Assembly (NCBI RefSeq): GCF_002104995.1
Contig: NW_024468249.1
Span: 1,240,001-1,304,000, forward strand
DNA from: Linderina pennispora
Taxonomy: Eukaryota > Kickxellomycota > Kickxellomycetes > Kickxellales > Kickxellaceae
Length of the DNA: 64,000 bases
Reading direction: 5' to 3'
The position numbers and the translations under genes are program-made. Positions 22,250-32,906 of the stretch are shown here, in pieces (the first letter of the stretch is position 1; each line of letters starts with the position of its first letter). The notes under the pieces are model-generated. The model had not been told where the DNA came from. It ran no database searches and worked only from the letters and a program-made list of their open reading frames with translations.

Positions 22250-24849
22250 ATGCCACATACATTAGCCAGCAGTATTGTCCAATATCAGCAGTTTTCCCCT
22301 CCACTGACTTGGAGGAGTATCTACACACCTCTGCACTACTTGCAAGCGCAAGAAAGCATTATGCCCGGCATGCACATGTCGAGTACAAGTACAAGCCCAA
22401 GCCCAAATGTCTGGAATAATGACAAAGCAACCATACTTGTAAACAATGCCACAAAGGCATTTTCTCAAACTATGCTACGAGTGCTCCGGTTGAGATTGCC
22501 TCATTCTGAACCCGCTCTTCTTTCATTCTCAGTCTACTAAAAATATACCGGCCATGTCCAAATACCACAATCTCGCGCAAGGTCATGCAAGGTGTTCTCA
22601 AGCAGTTGCCACGCATGTCTGATCAGATTGTCGATGACACCAGGCACGAAAAGGTCCTCTCATACATGCGCCTCTTCCTCGAGTCGTCCCGATGCCATAG
22701 CCTGTCTGACTGACTGGGATATTTATAGCATTGTCTGCTCGTGTCTAGGACCCGACAGCGATTACCGAGTGTCGTCCGTCGCCATCAGGTTCATGGGTGA
22801 CGTCATTCGAGTTGCTAGCAGCAACAGCAGCAGAAACATGGAATACGCTCAACGTGGAGCACTCGAATATCATCCAGTGGGTAATCGAGAATGCAGACAG
22901 CCAGCACGCGCTGGTGCGCTTTGCCTGTCTGTACTTTGTGCGCCAGGCGGCCGAGATTCACGACAAACATTCAGAGTCTCTGCTAGTTGCGCTTGGGTAC
23001 CAGGGATACGTGCTGCGTCGGCTGCTCGATGCCAGCCACTTTATCGTTGCTGAGGCATGCAAGCTCGTGTCAGTATTGGTCTCTGTGTCAAGCGATGTCG
23101 ACGAGAGGCTGAAAAGCATGATTGGTAGTCTGGCTAGCCGCGCTTTTGACCGCCAGAGTTCGGCACAAAAGAAAGCGCTCCTATCAGTGGCTGGTACGCT
23201 TCTGCAGCTTGGTGCGGGCGCAAGAGATTATGTATGCTCGGTGGTTCCTCTGATCGGCCTTAGGCCATATTTACTGGATGAGGAGAGGCTGGTGCGCGAC
23301 CAGGCGCTGGATATATATGAGGTCATGGTCAGAACAAATCCAGGCAGCAGCTACGCCGAAATGTTTACCACTCTGTCGCCAAGAGGGTCAGCTCAGGTGC
23401 TGACCAGGGTTGATATATTAGTAGCCCTGCGAGGGCTGGCGGCCATGGTCAAAGGGTTGGGTGCGAGTGAATGCTCGGGGCGTAGCGCGGCTGATGTGCT
23501 CAAGGCGATTGCCTACACAGCTGTATCTATCCTCGCCGATCTACAGAACGTACGATTCCCTCTGGTAGCTGAGGAGAGTATTTATTCGTACCCAGAGCTA
23601 CAGCAGATTAGCCTGTGCGTCAGGGAATTTGCCGAGAGCGACCGGCCATCAGGCTGTTTTAAACCAGGTTTCAATCGAATCGGCTCGCATCGCTCGTGAC
23701 TACAGCCAAGTCTTCTTTGACCAGCCGATATTCGAAGTGCTAGAAAGACTAGTTGGAAGTTGAGCGTGTGCAGAAATCGCAGCAGCTTCTGTCTACGGTA
23801 CTGGATGCGGCTGTCAAGTCGCTGAAGCTGGCCAAGCACGTAGGATTTGTGCACTTGATGAGGCTCCCTGAGCTGGTGGCGAACTTTAGCATTGGGTCGT
23901 CAGGTGTCAAGGCGCTGCTGATGGTGGCCCTGGAGATTATCGGCGAGCAAGCAGAGTTCGAGGCTGTGTTGTTTGGACAGTTTGCTCGGGCGCTGGTTTC
24001 AGCGATGCGAACTCGGCTGGCAGATGTTGAGTGGGAGGCGAGGGACACAGTGCTGGAGATCGTGCATGCTGCGGTAGAGACGATTGAGTGGGGCAAGGTC
24101 GCGCCTGTAATTGGCGATATGGGGCTGATACAGGACGTTGTCAACGCGCTTGAAGACCCAGAGGAGTACATTAGAGCATCGGGCGCGCAGGCATTGGTCA
24201 GCATTGTAGAGCATGCTGATCAAGACGTGGTTCGCGCAGTGGTGGATTGCAATGAACTCGATGCTGCGCATTTGCGAGCGCTAATTGGGGACAGTGAGGC
24301 GTTTGTCAGGCGTGCTGCACTGGAGCTGGTACTTTCCATGAGCAAAAAAGACGCCAGCCAAGAGTGGCTGCAGGCGCTAACCTATCGAGGATCTCTACCA
24401 GCTGGCTGATAACCCCGACTTCGAGGTGCGTGTACGGCTGGCTCGAGTGCTGGCAAGGCTGTCTGAGCTGCTTTTCCTCCAGAGCGAGTGCTCCGTTGAC
24501 CTTCCAATACGTCGAGGAGCTGCAGCCTGGAACGCTGCTTATTGACATGTGCCGAGACTCATCCCGGTACGTGCGCAGGGTGTGCTTAGACAGCTTGACG
24601 GGAATGAAGGGCAGCTTGGAAGCTGCGGGCGTGTCAGCCTCGAAGAAGGAGCAGACAAAGCGCAGGGTTGTCGTCAGCAGCCAGGCATCGTTCTATTCAA
24701 AGCTCTGCGAGATCGACTTTGCCCGACTTGAGGCCGGGCTTACCACAGAGCACTTGTACCAGGAGGCCCTGGACACGCAGGTCGAGGATGAGTTGATGCA
24801 GGAGACCGGCGAGCGAAACCAGGGCAACAACATCCTTGAATGCTACTGA
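22250..24849 (+). CDS. HEAT-repeat protein, BRAT1-like (INTS11 partner)
   Basis: About 860 residues of alpha-helical HEAT/ARM repeats. Two stretches recall human BRAT1: EWEARDTVLEIVHAAVE (BRAT1 has a WEVRDSALEFL helix) and ALEDPEEYIRASGAQAL (BRAT1 LLQDPESYVRASAV). The C-terminus ends ECY-stop, as BRAT1 ends with Cys-Tyr. In animals BRAT1 binds the endonuclease INTS11, and its C-terminal Cys reaches the catalytic zincs (established). An equivalent role here is inference. The frame is broken near 22710, 22806, 23652, 23751, 24391 and 24497; nearly all joins need one base removed. The 5' end is the least certain: ATG 22250 opens a plausible N-terminus, and the text is continuous from about 22530. 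No targeting signal or membrane segment. Confidence 0.7.
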
Positions 24850-25025
24850 GCCCAGCATTTCCAGAGTCTGGGTTTGCGGACTGCTGGCTATCAATAACAA
24901 AATTTTAGGCCCCCACGCGGATCCCAAACTTGACTATAAATTGCTTTTCACTCTACGCGTTTTCATTTTTATTTTTCAATAGTTTTCTGCGCTGGCTACC
25001 ACTTTCTTCTACAGTTGCAGTTCTA

Positions 25026-27498
25026 ATGTCAAATCGACCGCGCCCATCGCTAATTCCACGGCCAGACAGCCGGGCCAGCCCAGGGTCAAGACTGGTCAGC
25101 GGACGGTTTACGAATGCCCTGAGTCAGGCGCTGAAACACGATGAATTCACGCGACCCCCGCTGCCGCCACACACCATTGCCAGCGCGCAGCAACCGCGGA
25201 CAATACTCGCCCGAAGAGGAGCTGGAGGAGATTGAGCAAAAGATTACATTGACGCTGCAGGAGATTGACGCCAACTTTGACAGGTGCCAGCGCACCATGG
25301 CGCGCGACGTTATGCCCAAGATTGAGCAGATGGCGAAGCTGTCGAGCGAGCTTCTGGAAGCCTCGCATCCCTGGCTGCAGTTCTTCATGTCGGTAGCATC
25401 GGCTGAAGACCAGTCCGACGAGTCGTTTGTGCGCAATGTGCAGGCGCCAGAGGATGAGCCCTACTCACATAGCATGGGGGCCGAGGACGCTACGCGGTTT
25501 GGCGATATGGGGCCAACGCAGCGTGCAGCTATCGAAGAACAGGCGGGCAGAGGCGAGATCACGGCACAGTTCCCAGACAAGCCCATGCAATTGGTGATTA
25601 TCGATAGTGATGAGGAGGCTGCAGACAGTGACGCGGACACTGAGATCGCCTCACCGCAAACGCCACGCACTGGAGCAGCGAAGCGTATAACGGACCAGCT
25701 GAGCACATCGGCGAAGAAACGGCGCAGGGTGGGCGACACGCCTCGAAAGGATGGTGCGTCGTCATCGAGCGCCCGGACACCTGTGTCAATGATGCGCGCA
25801 TGGGTGCACGCGAAACAGGACCGCAATGGACGCCCACCGAGATATGGGGCAACACCCGGGAGTGCAGGCTCATACGACTCGTTGCAAGTCGAACAACATG
25901 TCGATTGGCACGGCTGATCTGATGCCTGATACCAGCCCGCCACATACAATGACCTTTACTTTGCCGCAGTCTCGTCGCATCGCACCGCCGCGCCAGCCTG
26001 GCAACTCTGCGGGCAAAGGAGGTTGCCTTCGAGGAGGATGACGATGACGATGACGAGGAGGACGAAGAGGAAATGCTTGAAGAGATCAACACCCTGCTTC
26101 ATCGCTACGAGAGCCCGCGGCCAACGAAATGGCGCAGCCCAATCGGTATCCGGAGAGTCACCAGCACAGGAACGTATTCCGGACTCGGCCAAGTCGTTGC
26201 CACTGAGCTCTGTCAAATCGATGTCATCGAGTTCCGTCATTCCAGTTCCTGCGTCAGGCAACTAAGAGTCCCAGTTGTATCGGACAATGGAGAGGACGAT
26301 GACGATATAGATATGCAGGCACTGGCAGCAAAGTATGCTAGCCCCCAGAGCGCCGTTAGATCTGAGAGCGCACATGAGACTGGTACCGGTGTGCCGGGAC
26401 TGCGTGGCGATGCTGAGGCTATGGACATTGACGGCGCCGATGAGGATGTTCATATGGAAGATATTGATGCGGATGAGTCGCTAATCTCGCCTCCACCGCA
26501 GATCAGGACTACTCTCACCCCATTATCAGCGGGCAGCCAGCCCTCAGTGAACGGGTCACCCACTTCTCCTACTGCGGCAACGGCTACCACAGCCAAAGCC
26601 CTGACACGGTCGCAATCGCAGGACATGACAGCACGGCCAGCCTCGCAGGCTATATCGAGCCGGCCACGGCCGCAGTCGCAAAATGCAATGACTCGGCCTC
26701 AGGCTCAGAACGCAGCAACCCGGCCGCGGTCGCAGGATGCAATAGCACGACCCGCAGTACCAAATGGTCCTACATGGCAGTTTGGAAGGCACAGCCTGGT
26801 CAGCACGGACATGCGGCAGGCAGACACCGATGATATTTCGCCGCTAGCCAACCGTGGATCGCGCCAGCAGCCCGGTACACGTATAGCTTCGTCACATGCA
26901 GTTCAGCCCACCACCTCATATACAGAGAGATTCCAGCCGCTCGGCATGGCCGATGGTGAGGACGATCCGTTTGGGCCTTCTCCAGTACGTACCGGCCTGC
27001 CGCGCCGTCCCCAGCCTGTGCGCAGCGCTCCGCGGCAGCCCGATCGGCCGGCTTCGGCGCAGTCTGAGACTGCAGCGGGGCTGCGGACCGAGCGCCGGCG
27101 GCCGCAATCGGCTGCCACCGGTCAGCGCGTCGTTTACCAGCCGCAGCGACACGCTGATGGGTTCGGATGTGACGGCAACAATCCTCAGTCCGAATCTTGA
27201 TATGAACGACACGGACCACCACGGGCTGCATGCGAACACGACGGACTCGCAGCTGAATGAGAGCAGCATGTCGCTCGAGAACCAAGACTACACGGGTAGC
27301 GGGCTAACGAATATGGACGGCACGACGACCATCTTGCCCACGCGTGAGATGTTGCAGCAGGCAGCGCGGCAGGCTCGAGACTCCGAGGCCCAGAACACCA
27401 GTGGGTTGGAGGGGGTTAGCGTGCTGGGCGGCGACGACGACGACGTGACGCAGACTAGCTTTGTGTCGATGGCGTCGAATACTGAAGCTACTGTGTAA
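25026..27498 (+). CDS. ASK1: DASH complex subunit Ask1
   Basis: Kinetochore protein of the Dam1/DASH ring that couples chromosomes to spindle microtubules. The N-terminal Ask1 domain is clear near 25200-25400: EEELEEIEQKITLTLQEIDA, then VMPKIEQMAKLSSELLEASH and PWLQFFMSV. A second Ask1 hallmark lies near 25940: SPPHTMTFTLPQSRRI. The long middle and tail are disordered, acidic and rich in Ser/Pro/Gln, with an Asp/Glu run near 26035-26070 and SRPRPQSQ-like repeats near 26620-26750. At about 820 residues it is far longer than the roughly 300 residues of yeast Ask1. The start ATG 25026 (MSNRPRPSLIPRP) is separated from the domain by one frame slip near 25195; more slips lie near 25880, 25990, 26130-26270 and 27150. 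The serine-proline sites are potential CDK targets, as known for Ask1. Confidence 0.85.
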
Positions 27499-27997
27499 CT
27501 AATTACGATCTCTCAATCTAGATCACTTTCTTTTGCGTACCCACATGTAGTACTGTCACTATGAGTCTGCCTTGTTGGGATTGCACGCTAGAGACCCATC
27601 GTTGTGCCCTTGGACAGGATGAACACGACATCGCAAATGAAAGGATGCCTTTGTGTTTTGTGGATCAGGAGCCAGCGGGAGCCACGCTGAGGGCTCCCAG
27701 ATGAGGCGCATCACACCGGTAACAAGATTGCAGCAGTTTAGATGTTGGCTGGTGCAGTTGCACAAACTGCAACGCTAGTATTTAAACGAAGTGTTTCCTT
27801 CATATGATCCTCCTCTCCTTAGCGTGATGTGTTGAATAACCAGTAGTAATAAAGAAACTAAAGCGTGATGCAACATTGAATGAGAGATGGCAAAATGGCA
27901 GTATAATATGAGATCTTGAAGCTATGCCATGGAAACTGCGGTGCTGGTGCGCCAGGTCTCTGATAACCTGTGGACAGCTCACTAAGACCTCATAACT
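27499..27997. other. Region without a firm gene
   Basis: About 500 bp after Ask1. A short minus-strand frame (27559-27765) contains VTGVMRLIWEPSAWLPLAPD, which looks protein-like but is not recognised. It could be the 3' end of the broken minus-strand gene to its right. Confidence 0.3.
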
Positions 27998-28498
27998 ATA
28001 TGTACTTGCCCATTTCAATATATTCGCAGTTATGTCCCTGATTTAAATACATGTAGAGTTTCTTTTGTCTGAACTTGCTTACTGTAGGTTCGTGCTCAAT
28101 ATCGGGCATATCAACCATTTTATATGGAGCCACATCCGCATCGATTGCTTCCTCTACACTCTTGATGCGACCTGTATCCCATATAACGTGACGAGGGTGG
28201 GCTGCTTGCAGAATTGGTCAAATCCAACGACTTTGGCAGTACGTAATGTTTATTGGAGATCAACCAACGCATCGCCAATGGCACTGAGTAGAGTCAGCTT
28301 TCCTATTTCTGCAAGCAAGTCATCCAGCGGACATTTCTGTATATGTGAAGCCTGCTTTTCACCTGCCAGCCAGTGTCTCTGGACAATAAAGCTCGATTCT
28401 CAGCTGGTGAACTTGCGCAGTGGACTCGGAGGCAGAATGCCGGGTGACCGGGCGACATTTGCTTCGCGGCATCTCTTTCTAGAGATATTCGGCGGGGT
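27998..28498 (-). pseudogene. Unrecognised minus-strand coding remnant, frame-broken
   Basis: Three stretches of the minus strand look like protein even though no single long frame covers them. From 28498: TPPNISRKRCREANVARSPG then ILPPSPLRKFTS. Near 28370-28260: EKQASHIQKCPLDDLLAEIG then KLTLLSAIGDALVDLQ. Near 28185-28000: WDTGRIKSVEEAIDADVAPY then KMVDMPDIEHEPTVSKFRQK. The middle join fits a single-base slip like those elsewhere; the last could also hide an intron. No family recognised. The long plus-strand frame over the same bases (28065-28808) opens only with TTG and looks non-coding. It could be a real short gene with sequence errors or a decaying one. Confidence 0.35.
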
Positions 28499-29022
28499 CT
28501 GGTCACACATAGTAGATATAGACATAGAGCCTCAGTGCAACAAGCGGATTATAGTGGAACCAAATATAACATTGGCAATAAACAACGATATAGTGAATTA
28601 TGAAAGATGCGCTAACCAACAGGCTTGTTGCATGTTTAGATGTGTTGACTGTTTGTGGTACATACAGTTGAGATGGTACCATATACAGGGTGCGTTTAGA
28701 GGCGGGCCCAGTTCGAGTAGTGCGTGTGCTCGCGCTTTGTACCTAGGGTATATAGGTATTTCGTTTTTGGCAAGAGATGGAAATGTTGGTGGCGAGCCGA
28801 GTGATTAGTTAATTATCGCAATGGAGGATTCTCTGAAACGTCACTTTTGCAAACCACACGGGCTGCCCGTCTAGCAGATAGTTTTCGTTAGTTTTTTCTT
28901 CAGCTTCAGTGACTCTTGCACCAGAACACTCGTTCAACAAAAAGTAGAATTACACTGTTACAATTCCGTTATTTTTCGCATCTGCGGTCAGTTTCATTCG
29001 AGGGCGACGCAAGAATTCACGG
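28499..29022. other. Spacer upstream of the ArfGAP gene
   Basis: About 520 bp. The right end (28860-29010) is pyrimidine-rich and is the likely promoter/5' UTR of the ArfGAP gene. No other gene seen. Confidence 0.4.
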
Positions 29023-31343
29023 ATGGGCAGCACAGAAACCGGCAGCAAAGCTGCTTGACCTCGAGGAAGGGCTGACGGACTCGCCGGGGTTCCGCAACAA
29101 GGTGGGTATTTTCGAGGAATACGCGACGTCGCTCGAAACAGCAGTGCAGGGTCTGAGCAAGGCCAGCCGGGGATTCCAGCAGGTGTCGTCGGAGTACAGC
29201 AGCAGAAGCACAGAGCTGCTGCAGCGCATCAGCAGCATATCGAAACTGTCGCCAATGCAGGACAGTGCGATTGACCAGGCGCTGAGCGGGTTCAGCGAGG
29301 TTGCGCAGGAGATCGAACGCAACCGGATTCTCCAATGCGAGCAGTTCCAGAACATCCTAGTGGGCCCGCTGGAAACGCTGATGGGCGAGGACGGGCCGGT
29401 GCAGCAGCTCAAGACAAGACGGCGGCGACTCGACATGCAGCAGGCGGACTACGAGTCACAGCTGGCCCGCGCCATGGCCCGCAAGGACGCCGAGGCAGAG
29501 AGCGATGTGGAGGCGGCCAAGAGCCGGTACCTGAATACAGTGCAGAGACAGGCGATAGATCTGAATCGGCTGGCGGCCGTGCGGAGGATCGAGTTCATCG
29601 AGGGTTTTCTGTCGCTGATGTATGCACAGTACGCGTTCTACCACCAGGCATTCTCGGCCATCAAGGACTTTGAGCCGGCCATGCGCAGGCTCGGCGAGCA
29701 TCTGGCCAAGACCAGGCGCGCGGCGGAGCTCGAGATCGACGAGTCGCAGGCGCTAGTGATTAAGCCCAAGCAAACCACCGACCGAGGCAGCGATGAATCC
29801 GGGTATGTGCGCGTCGGGCAACAGGACGACGACATGTTCGGCAGCGTCCGCAGCGTCGAGGCACTGGGCGAGCCAGCATCTGAGCCGACCAGAGAGCCGC
29901 CCAGGCGCCGCGGCCGCAGGTCCGTCGCGTCGATTTCGCTCAACGCCGCTGGGGTGTTCCAGATGTCCGGATATCTGTTCCTTGCGCAGCCAGTACTCTC
30001 TGATGGCGTCGTGGCAGCGCCGGTGGTTTGCAATCAAGGACGGGCAGCTCGAGCACGTGCAGCGCATGGACGGCCGCGACTTGGAGTCGATCCCCCTGCA
30101 TCTCTGCCAGGTCAAGCCCGCTGCCCTGCAGGACCGCCGCAATGTCTTCGAGCTGATCGCACCCACCCGCACGTACCTCTTGCAGGCCGAGAGCGACAGC
30201 GAGCTCAGCGCATGGACTGCGTGCCTGCGCCAGGCCATCGAGGCGTCTCTGTATGCGCATACGCCGCAGGGCTCCGCGGCTCCCTCCCAGGCGCCCTCCA
30301 AGACTAGCACACCAACACCCCGGCAGCCGGCTCAGTTCGCCGTGAGCCGCGCATCCAGCGCCCAGCGCGCCGACTCGGACGGCGAGGCGGCGCGTGTGCG
30401 CATGGCGGCATTGCGGGCGGTCCCAGGCAACAATGCGTGTGTGGACTGCGGGCGGCGGGTGCCCGAGTGGGCAGCGATCAATCTGGGCGTGCTGATGTGC
30501 ATTGAGTGCTCGGGCGTCCATCGCAGCCTGGGTGTCCACGTGTCCAAGGTGCGGTCGGTCAAGCTGGACCACTGGGAGAACGAATTGATGCATGTGATGC
30601 TCCGCCTCGGCAACCACGCCGTCAACGCCATCTACGAGGCCGAGGACCGCCAGCCAGGCGACCCAGACAAGCCCAGCGACCGCACGCCGCGCGACCAGGC
30701 CACGCCGTTCCTCTCGGCCAAGTACGCGAGCCGCGTGTGGGTCTGCCGAGCCGAGTCGCCCGACACCCAGCTGTTCGCTGCTGTGCAAAAAGAGGATCTG
30801 CCCGGGGCGCTGCAGGCGCTGGCCCAGGGCGCCGACGCCAACATGCACGACGGCGAGTCCGGCAATACGCCATTGATTGCAGCAGCAAGTAACGGCGACT
30901 TTGGCATGCTGGAGCTGCTCATGCTGTGGGGCGCCAGTGTCTCTGCGCGCGCCCACGTGAGCGCCTCGGCTTACGCAGCAGAGAGCGCCGGCGGCACTGC
31001 CCTGCACGCGGCTGTGTGTGCGGGCAATGCGCGGGTGGTCTGGTATCTGGTGCGCAAGGGAGCGCAGTGGGACACGCCGGACGCCCACGGCCTGCTGCCG
31101 CTGGACATAGCGCTGGAGCGCTCCGACGTCCAGGCGGTGATGGCATTGCGGTACGCTGCGTTCCAGAAGGCTGCGGGGCTGCCGCCGGGCTCGGTGCAGG
31201 CTGGCGAGCTGCCAGATCTCGACGACTCGCTGATCGGCTCCTGGGCCATTCCGCCGTATTCGCCCAAGCGCATGTCGGCCGAGTTCACAGACTTTGCCGA
31301 CTCCTCTATGGCCGCCGATGCTGCATTTGATGAGCCGTCGTAA
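29023..31343 (+). CDS. BAR-PH-ArfGAP-ankyrin protein (ACAP/centaurin-beta family)
   Basis: GTPase-activating protein for Arf at curved membranes. In order: BAR domain, about residues 10-260 (LDLEEGLTDSPGFRNKVGIF, then long helices to AFYHQAFSAIKDFEP); PH domain, about 310-410 (MSGYLFL...SWQRRWFAIKDGQLEHV); ArfGAP zinc finger, about 460-580 (CVDC, 16 residues, CIEC, then GVHRSLGVHVSKVRS with the catalytic Arg); ankyrin repeats, about 610-720 (GNTPLIAAASNGD, GGTALHAAVCAGNARVVWYL, HGLLPLDIALE). The order and roughly 770-residue length are those of ACAP proteins. One extra base near 29971 breaks the PH domain. The start ATG 29023 (MGSTETGS) needs a second slip near 29047; without it no ATG opens this frame. 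Convergent with the next gene, 62 bp between stops. Confidence 0.88.
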
Positions 31344-31405
31344 GATGCTGCTTTAAAAAATTAACCGGTCGTGTTATTACAAAAGACTTTCGAGCGACTA
31401 CTTGT

Positions 31406-32485
31406 TTATCGCCTGCCCATGTGCGCCAGCTCCGCTGCCGTCGTGATCAGGTCGACCTTGCTGCCGTATGGGTCCTGCCCGGGGTTGTGCTTGTCGATGT
31501 CCAAGTAACTGTCTGCCGCCCCGCGCCGGTTCTTCGTGACCTTGTACAGCACAATCCACGATACCAGCCCGATGATCGCCAGCGACCCGATCGCAATCCC
31601 CACGATCGGCCCTGCCCCCAGCCCCGACGACCGCGACGCAACCGTCGAATTCACGCCCTCAAACTGCGCCGTGCTGCTGGCACTATCCTCCTCCTCCGAT
31701 GCGCTGTCCAATTCACTGGAGGCGTCCAATGAGTCCTCCGCCTCCGTAGACAGCTCGTCTGTGGATGACTCTACCGTTGGCTCCTGCGAGCTCTCCAGCG
31801 AGCTCTCCAGTAGATTTTCCTGCGTGCTCTCCTGCGTGCTCGCAGCAACCTTCCAGTGAGCTTGTCGGCGCCTCCGACCGTGATGCGGCTGACCCCGTGA
31901 CGAAATCCTGCGTCGCCACCACAAACCCAGCCGCCAGCGGCTTATCCTCCAGGGCATTCCACGGGCTGCACTTGCCGCCCTGCCACTTGCACGACACCCC
32001 ATTATACAGCATCGCCGTATTGCACCCCGATTCCATGCGCACCGCACACGGCAGCGGGCAGCTCAGCCCCAAATTCACGCACTGGAACTCCCCGCACCCC
32101 ACGCAGAACTGCGGGCACGACCCGTCCGGATTCACCTTGCACTGCACGTCCACCACACATGCCTCTGATTCCCACCGGCACCCGTGGCCCTCCACGCTGA
32201 AATTGCACGACGTGCGGTCCTTGCGGTTCGTGCACACTACAGGGCCATATGTAGTTATTAGTATGGATTCTGATTTCAACCACGTGCTGATGCTCCCTTA
32301 TTTCCTCTACCTTCCGGACACGCTGATGTAGCGAGACACCCGAACTGCTCACAGTACGTCTTGCCCGCCTCGCACCCGGCGTTCTGCCGCCGCACTAGAT
32401 GCCCTGTCGCATTATACTGTGCCAAACATGTATGCGCAGCCGCTGCAATATAGAAAACCAAAAATGCCACTATGCGCGCGTTCAT
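31406..32485 (-). CDS. Cys-rich type I single-pass membrane protein
   Basis: About 358 residues, family not recognised. Signal peptide at the N-terminus (MNARIVAFLVFYIAAAAHTCLA), then a cysteine-rich ectodomain (CEAGKTYCEQFGC; CTNRKDRTSCNF; CVVDVQCKVNPDGSC; CVGCGEFQCVNLGLSC; CNTAMLYNGVSCKWQGGKC), a Ser/Glu-rich acidic stalk (ESSLESSQEPTVESS...), one membrane helix (IVGIAIGSLAIIGLVSWIVL) and a short cytosolic tail. The regular Cys spacing resembles extracellular disulfide modules. The plan suggests a surface sensor, adhesin or cargo receptor (inference). Frame breaks near 32345, 32290 and 31860 join the parts in one order without loss. Confidence 0.7.
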
Positions 32486-32906
32486 TTGAGAGGAAAGAGC
32501 TGTGAAAAAAGAATTGAAGAGAGGAAATAAGGATAAGAGCTTAATGCGTCCCCAGGGGATATCAGGAGCTGCTTTAAAAATAGATGCCTGTTGTGCTGAC
32601 GGTCTGGGTTAGAATAGTCAGACTTTGTGGTCGTAAAATAAAAAAAAAGGAAGAGGGAAAGGGGAGGGGTCGTTAAAAGTAGAGAGGGAGAGAAAATAAA
32701 CGCGAAGAGGAGGAAAAAGAGCGCAAAAGTCTCAATCAGCAAACACAGCTGTAAACAACTGACCCGGCCCTCTTCACACTCACTCGCATGCGCCGAATCT
32801 TCGTTTCCGGTCCTCGCCCTGCCCTGTGATTGGGCCAATTTCATCGTTGTCAATCATTGAGGACCGCAAAGACCATGTGGTCAATTTTTCATATACAGCC
32901 AAAAGC

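Noticed and set aside
28065..28808. 247-residue plus-strand frame as a gene
   Set aside because: It opens with TTG, has an unlikely composition for a protein and overlaps better minus-strand coding text.
30000..31088. Long minus-strand frame opposite the ArfGAP gene (about 380 residues)
   Set aside because: A shadow of the GC-rich coding strand; the plus strand carries clear PH, ArfGAP and ankyrin motifs.
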